This document shows, in pieces, positions 60,023-64,000 of a stretch of DNA of 64,000 nt. Below the pieces are notes generated by a model that was not told where the DNA came from, did not search any database, and saw nothing but the letters and a program-made list of their open reading frames with translations. The first letter of the stretch is position 1; the number at the start of each line of letters is the position of its first letter. This DNA comes from Cloacimonetes bacterium UBA5614 (GTDB taxonomy: Bacteria > Cloacimonadota > Cloacimonadia > Cloacimonadales > Cloacimonadaceae). Position numbers and translations under genes: made by a program. The DNA is taken from the NCBI GenBank assembly GCA_002424605.1, contig DIKQ01000013.1, positions 186,001-250,000 of the forward strand. The letters are read 5' to 3'.

Positions 60023-62134
60023 ATGTCATATCTCAAAGGCACTAAAACCCTGATTTTGAACCAAGGGTCTTCCGATGATATGAGGGAGTCCGTCAGGACC
60101 TATTTTCATCAGACTTTCAGCATAGAAGAAAAGCTATATGAGACATTGGCGGATGACGAGGCATTTTATCTCAGAGCAGACGCTCTCAGGCATCCCCTGA
60201 TATTTTACCTCGGGCACACGGCAACTTTCTATATCAATAAGCTCAATATTGCCGGGATAATCAATGAGAGGTTAAATCCCTCCATAGAATCCATGTTTGC
60301 TGTCGGGGTGGATGAAATGAGCTGGGATGACCTGAATGAATCAAACTACAACTGGCCTGCAGTGCACGAAGTAAAGGCTTACAGGGACAAGGTTAGGGAA
60401 TTGGTTGACAGTCTGATTTCCAGCTTACCCTTGGATATGCCAATCAGTTGGAACAGCCCCTGGTGGGCGATTATCATGGGTATTGAACACCAGAGGATTC
60501 ACCTCGAAACTTCTTCTGTCCTGATTCGGCAACTGCCTTTGGAGAAAGTTCGCCAGCTTGATTTTTGGGATATCTGCCCGGAAAGCGGTACTGCCCCGGA
60601 AAATGAACTCGGTTATGTAAAAGGCGGTTCGCTGAAACTCGGCAAGTCAAAAGACAACCCTCTGTATGGCTGGGACAATGAATACGGAGTTTATGAGACT
60701 GCAGTACAGGACTTCAAGGCAGGCAGATATCTGGTCAGCAATCGCGAATACCTTGCTTTCGTGGAAGCCGGGGGTTACCTTGAAAGCAAGTGGTGGACGG
60801 AAGAAGGCTGGAACTGGAACCAATTCCGCAATCTGGGAATGCCTCTGTTCTGGCAGAAAGACAAGAACGGTTCCTATTCCCTGCGCACTATGGCAAGCCT
60901 GATTCCCATGCCCTGGGACTGGCCTGTGGAAGTCAATTATCTGGAAGCAAAGGCCTTTACGAACTGGCTGGCGGAGAAAACAGCCAAAAATCTCCGTCTT
61001 CCCACTGAAGAGGAATGGTATTGCCTGCGTGACCAAGCCGTCAATACCGACCAGCCTTACTGGGAAAAAGCTCCGGGTAACATCAATCTGGAATACTGGG
61101 CTTCTGCCTGTCCGGTAAACAAGTTTAAACACGGGGATTTCTACGATGTGATAGGCAATGTCTGGCAATGGATGGAAACCCCCATTTACGGGTTTCCCGG
61201 CTTTGAAGTGCATCCCTATTATGACGATTTCAGTACTCCCACCTTTGATACAAGGCACAACCTGATAAAAGGCGGCAGCTTTATTTCCACAGGCAACGAA
61301 GCAATCAGGGACAGTCGTTATGCATTCAGGAGGCATTTTTACCAGCATGCCGGGTTCAGGTATGTGGAATCGGATATCCCTGTTACCGTGCATGAGGAAT
61401 TATATGAAACTGAGCCTGATGTCGTGAACTGGTGCGATGCCCAATGGCCTGCTGACAGCATTACCCAAAAGAATTATTATACCAGCATCAAAGAACTGGT
61501 CCAGCCTGCTCTTGAAACTGCAGGGAAAAGCTCCGCGCTTATCATTGGCTGCAAAACAGGCAGGACAGCTTTTGAACTAACCGCTGTCTTTAACAAAGTG
61601 ACAGGAGTGGACTTCACTGCCCGCCACATCAAGGTTGCCACCCACATGAAAGAAAGCGGCAGAATACGTTTTGTAACTGCTGAAGAGGGTGAGATAACTT
61701 CATACAGGGAAAGGAAACTTTCTGACTATAATCTTGAATCCCTTGCAGCCAAAGTTGATTTCTGGCAGGCTGATGCCGGCAATTTGAATCCCAGGTTTAC
61801 AGGATATGACCTGATTTTGGTGGAAAACAACCTCACCCGCACTTACAATCCCGCCGGCTTCCTGTCCATGATTCATGAAAGGCTTAACAAAGACGGCGTT
61901 TTGATAATTGCAGACAGTTATGACTGGCTAAATTCGGAAGTGGAAAGCAGCAAAAGGATTGGAGGCATCCGCCGGGATGGTGAACCCGTCTATTCTCTGG
62001 CAGGAATCAGTGAAATGCTGAGCAGTAGTTTCCGGCAGCTGGCTGAACCGGTCAATGCCCCGCTTTATCTGAGAAAAGATAGCCGTAATTATGACTTTTC
62101 CCTGCTGCAGTTTTCCTTCTGGAAGAAACTGTAA
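60023..62134 (+). CDS. ovoA: Ovothiol biosynthesis protein OvoA (sulfoxide synthase-methyltransferase)
   Basis: The 703-residue product matches OvoA end to end. A DinB_2-like N-terminus supplies the three iron ligands: H65 in FYLGHTATFYINKL and H156/H160 in MGIEHQRIHLETS (HxxxH). A formylglycine-generating-type middle follows (WDNEYG, GNVWQWMETP, HAGFRYV), then a C-terminal methyltransferase from about residue 500 (ALIIGCKTGRTAFEL). OvoA joins cysteine and histidine to 5-histidylcysteine sulfoxide with O2; the methyltransferase later makes 5-thiohistidines N-methylated. It follows paralog 2 by 2 bases and ends at a terminator. Confidence 0.9.
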   Translation: MSYLKGTKTLILNQGSSDDMRESVRTYFHQTFSIEEKLYETLADDEAFYLRADALRHPLIFYLGHTATFYINKLNIAGIINERLNPSIESMFAVGVDEMSWDDLNESNYNWPAVHEVKAYRDKVRELVDSLISSLPLDMPISWNSPWWAIIMGIEHQRIHLETSSVLIRQLPLEKVRQLDFWDICPESGTAPENELGYVKGGSLKLGKSKDNPLYGWDNEYGVYETAVQDFKAGRYLVSNREYLAFVEAGGYLESKWWTEEGWNWNQFRNLGMPLFWQKDKNGSYSLRTMASLIPMPWDWPVEVNYLEAKAFTNWLAEKTAKNLRLPTEEEWYCLRDQAVNTDQPYWEKAPGNINLEYWASACPVNKFKHGDFYDVIGNVWQWMETPIYGFPGFEVHPYYDDFSTPTFDTRHNLIKGGSFISTGNEAIRDSRYAFRRHFYQHAGFRYVESDIPVTVHEELYETEPDVVNWCDAQWPADSITQKNYYTSIKELVQPALETAGKSSALIIGCKTGRTAFELTAVFNKVTGVDFTARHIKVATHMKESGRIRFVTAEEGEITSYRERKLSDYNLESLAAKVDFWQADAGNLNPRFTGYDLILVENNLTRTYNPAGFLSMIHERLNKDGVLIIADSYDWLNSEVESSKRIGGIRRDGEPVYSLAGISEMLSSSFRQLAEPVNAPLYLRKDSRNYDFSLLQFSFWKKL

Positions 62135-62152
62135 AAACCTGTTGACGTTTTG

Positions 62153-62195
62153 AAACAAAAAAAGCCGGTCAACAATGCGACCGGCTTTCTGTTTT
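62153..62195. terminator. Bidirectional Rho-independent terminator between ovoA and htrA
   Basis: A perfect 10-bp stem AAAGCCGGTC/GACCGGCTTT (62161-62170, 62179-62188) is flanked by an A run on the left and CTGTTTTA on the right, so it can terminate both convergent transcripts. Confidence 0.85.
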
Positions 62196-62210
62196 ATTTG
62201 TCAGTTATTC

Positions 62211-63671
62211 TTATTCAAAGTTCAGGATGACATACTTATACATCTTGTTTCTGTCCTGAATATACAACATCATTCTCTTTTTGTCTGATTTATCCATCTT
62301 TTCTTTTGCGGCATTCAATTCCTTGTAAAACTCCGCCGGAGTGTTGATTTCCTTCTTCTCAATTTCCAGGATAATGTCTCCAACGCTCAAATCACTTTTG
62401 GAAGCAGGACTATCGGCATCAATTTTGCTGACGATAACGCCCTTGTCTGTATTTACATTCATGCGTTTGGCATACTGGCTGTCATTGGCTTCCACTGTGA
62501 TTCCGCTTGCCTGGGTGCTTTTCACGTCTTTTTCCTTACCTGCGGCCACCACATCTTCGGGATAGGGGTCCAGTTTCACCATTTTGCTGACTTCCTTGTT
62601 ATCCCTTTTTAACTTTACTGGTATATCAACACCTATCTTGGCTGTGGCGACTGCGATGCGGAATTTTGAAACATTGGGGACTTTCTCGTTGTTGAATTCC
62701 ACGATTACGTCACCCTTATCGATGCCTGCTTTTTCTGCTGGGCTGTCTTTTTCCACCTTGGTTACCAGGACGCCTGCCACTTCTTTCAGGTTAAAGGTTT
62801 CCATCATATCGCTGGTAATTTCCTGGGGTGTGATGCCCATATAGGCGCGAACCACCTTTCCGGAAGCTATCAGGTCATCCACCACCCGGCTTGCCAGATT
62901 GATGGGGATGGCAAAACCGATTCCGATATTGCCGCCGCTGGTGCTGGTAATTGCTGCGTTGACTCCGATTACCTCGCCTTTCATATTTATCAGGGGTCCT
63001 CCGCTGTTGCCGGGATTAATGGCCGCATCAGTCTGGATATAATCCTGGTATTGCGGGCTGTTTTGCCCGAAATTGAGCCCTGCCCTGCCTATGGCGGAAA
63101 TCACACCGACAGTTACGGTTCTGTCCAGACCGATGTCCCCGAAAGGATTTCCGATGGCTATAGCCCAGTCCCCGATATCAAGGTTACTGCTGTCGCCCAG
63201 CTTGGCGAAGGTGAGTTTTTCGTCTTTGTTGGGCTTAATTTTTATGACTGCGATATCGGTATTGGGGTCGTTGCCCACGATGGTTGCAGTATATGTTACC
63301 TTGTCTGCCAGGGTCACTGTGATGGTGCCTTCCCTGCCTTTTTCCACCACGTGGTTGTTGGTCATAATCAGAGCTTCACCGCTTGCCTTGTCATAATCAT
63401 AGATAAAACCGCTGCCCATCGAGGTATAGGGGCGTTCCTGCTGTTGGGGCGGATTGAAGAAATAGCGGAAAAATGGGTCGTTGCCAAAAGGATTTTGCTG
63501 ACTCACAGCTAATTTGGCCTCCACCTTGATTTGCACTACAGCTTCCCTCACTTTCTTTACAACTTCCACGAAGGGGCTTTTGCCGTCTTCACCCACTACC
63601 GGCGGTGCCGCCAGTGCGGGGATTGCCAGCATCATACTAAGGGCTGCGATAATGACTGTTTTCCATTTCAT
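62211..63671 (-). CDS. htrA: HtrA/DegP-type periplasmic serine protease
   Basis: The 486-residue product has a signal peptide (to about residue 22), a trypsin-like domain with the triad H107 (MTNNHVV), D139 (PNTDIAVIKI) and S223 (NPGNSGGPL), and two PDZ domains (about 275-375 and 400-480: GVLVTKVEKDSPAEKAGIDK; KGVIVSKIDADSPASKSDLS). It degrades or refolds damaged envelope proteins. Length and order match the DegP/DegQ family. It converges with ovoA at a shared terminator. Confidence 0.9.
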   Translation of the reverse strand: MKWKTVIIAALSMMLAIPALAAPPVVGEDGKSPFVEVVKKVREAVVQIKVEAKLAVSQQNPFGNDPFFRYFFNPPQQQERPYTSMGSGFIYDYDKASGEALIMTNNHVVEKGREGTITVTLADKVTYTATIVGNDPNTDIAVIKIKPNKDEKLTFAKLGDSSNLDIGDWAIAIGNPFGDIGLDRTVTVGVISAIGRAGLNFGQNSPQYQDYIQTDAAINPGNSGGPLINMKGEVIGVNAAITSTSGGNIGIGFAIPINLASRVVDDLIASGKVVRAYMGITPQEITSDMMETFNLKEVAGVLVTKVEKDSPAEKAGIDKGDVIVEFNNEKVPNVSKFRIAVATAKIGVDIPVKLKRDNKEVSKMVKLDPYPEDVVAAGKEKDVKSTQASGITVEANDSQYAKRMNVNTDKGVIVSKIDADSPASKSDLSVGDIILEIEKKEINTPAEFYKELNAAKEKMDKSDKKRMMLYIQDRNKMYKYVILNFE

Positions 63672-63862
63672 TATTGTAACTCTCCTTTTCAGTTATGTAA
63701 TTTGTCGCTCTTGAAAAAGATAAAAAGCAATGGAGCAATCAGCTTCCTTTAGAAAATCCTCTTTGCTCATATCTTGAAACAAGGTTTTACCGTCAAGATT
63801 TTTTTGCTTATTGGTTCAAAATTCCTTGCATTATTATTACCTTATAATAATATAAACCCCGT

Positions 63863-64000
63863 ATGGAAAAATCCAAAAAACCCGAAGTCCGTGAACCCGG
63901 TATCCAGACACCCGTTAAGTTTCTCAAAGGCATTGGTGAGGTGCGTTCCCGGTTTCTTGCCAAACTGGGTGTTGGCACTGTGCTGGATTTGATGGAGCTA
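63863..64000 (+). CDS. recG: RecG ATP-dependent DNA helicase, N-terminal fragment
   Basis: The frame opens at ATG 63863 and stays open for 46 codons to the window edge. Residues 16-46 (TPVKFLKGIGEVRSRFLAKL then GVGTVLDLMEL) match the start of RecG, where TPLxxLKGVGPKRAxxLxKLGIxTVxDLL begins the wedge domain. Only the N-terminus is present; the helicase motifs lie outside. Confidence 0.6.
   Translation, partial: MEKSKKPEVREPGIQTPVKFLKGIGEVRSRFLAKLGVGTVLDLMEL

Overview
The window reads as chromosome of an anaerobic, Gram-negative, FCB-group bacterium, most likely a Cloacimonadota (WWE1) lineage. This is inferred from gene content, not from a marker gene. Six large secreted proteins end in the same FlgD-like or Por-type C-terminal domain (a YPNPF motif, then YNxKGQ, then GIYxxRL, then a basic terminus), as in bacteria with type IX-like sorting. 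B12-dependent lysine 5,6-aminomutase, a two-subunit Fe-S fumarase and malic enzyme fit an amino-acid and organic-acid fermenter. No rRNA, tRNA, CRISPR array, complete prophage or intact insertion sequence was seen.

Layout. 0-8 kb: the start of an unidentified gene, a TPR protein, a TlpA-like thioredoxin protein and a 1756-residue multidomain surface protein, all on the minus strand. 8-12 kb: a methyltransferase, then a four-gene minus-strand operon (split ThrE-type exporter, DUF3147 protein, HD phosphohydrolase) divergent from a PadR regulator with two matching palindromes at its promoter. 12.7-20 kb: a 2439-residue gingipain-type (C25) protease followed by long beta-repeat units. 20-26 kb: DUF523/DUF1722 protein, a membrane protein, two lipoproteins, an M30-like metallopeptidase and an AlkD-like glycosylase. 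26-31.4 kb: an accessory, partly AT-rich stretch with repeat-flanked genes and a broken lysozyme gene. 31.4-37 kb: GntR-regulated ABC exporter, BaiN/HI0933 flavoprotein, an AT-rich orphan with an HExxxH motif, and a PP-loop amidotransferase-like ATPase. 37-42 kb: M6 protease, MATE pump, methyltransferase. 42-51.6 kb: a long plus-strand run with a GLUG-repeat surface protein, DUF3098 and DUF58 proteins, both fumarase subunits, malic enzyme, a secreted protein, a PhnE-like permease and a pyrimidine-nucleoside phosphorylase. 52-52.8 kb: a tandem pair of tiny zinc-ribbon genes with a conserved leader. 52.8-55 kb: a PTS EIIA-CBS protein coupled to an ion permease. 55-62 kb: kamD-kamE, two MOFRL-family kinases and ovoA in one tight operon. 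62-64 kb: HtrA protease and the start of recG.

How genes work together. Fumarase (fumarate to malate) and malic enzyme (malate to pyruvate plus CO2) form an adjacent route. The secreted proteases (C25, M6, M30-like) and adhesin-like proteins suggest growth on extracellular protein, and the aminomutase suggests lysine catabolism. The most unusual locus is the kamDE/MOFRL/MOFRL/ovoA operon. It joins an oxygen-sensitive radical B12 aminomutase to an enzyme family known for O2-dependent ovothiol synthesis, and it lacks the usual kal, kce, kdd and kamA neighbours.

The intergenic DNA is rich in small dispersed palindromes. There are at least five families, one of them built from 11-bp iterated units. 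Where my start codon differs from the longest open frame, the ribosome-binding site that decided it is given.
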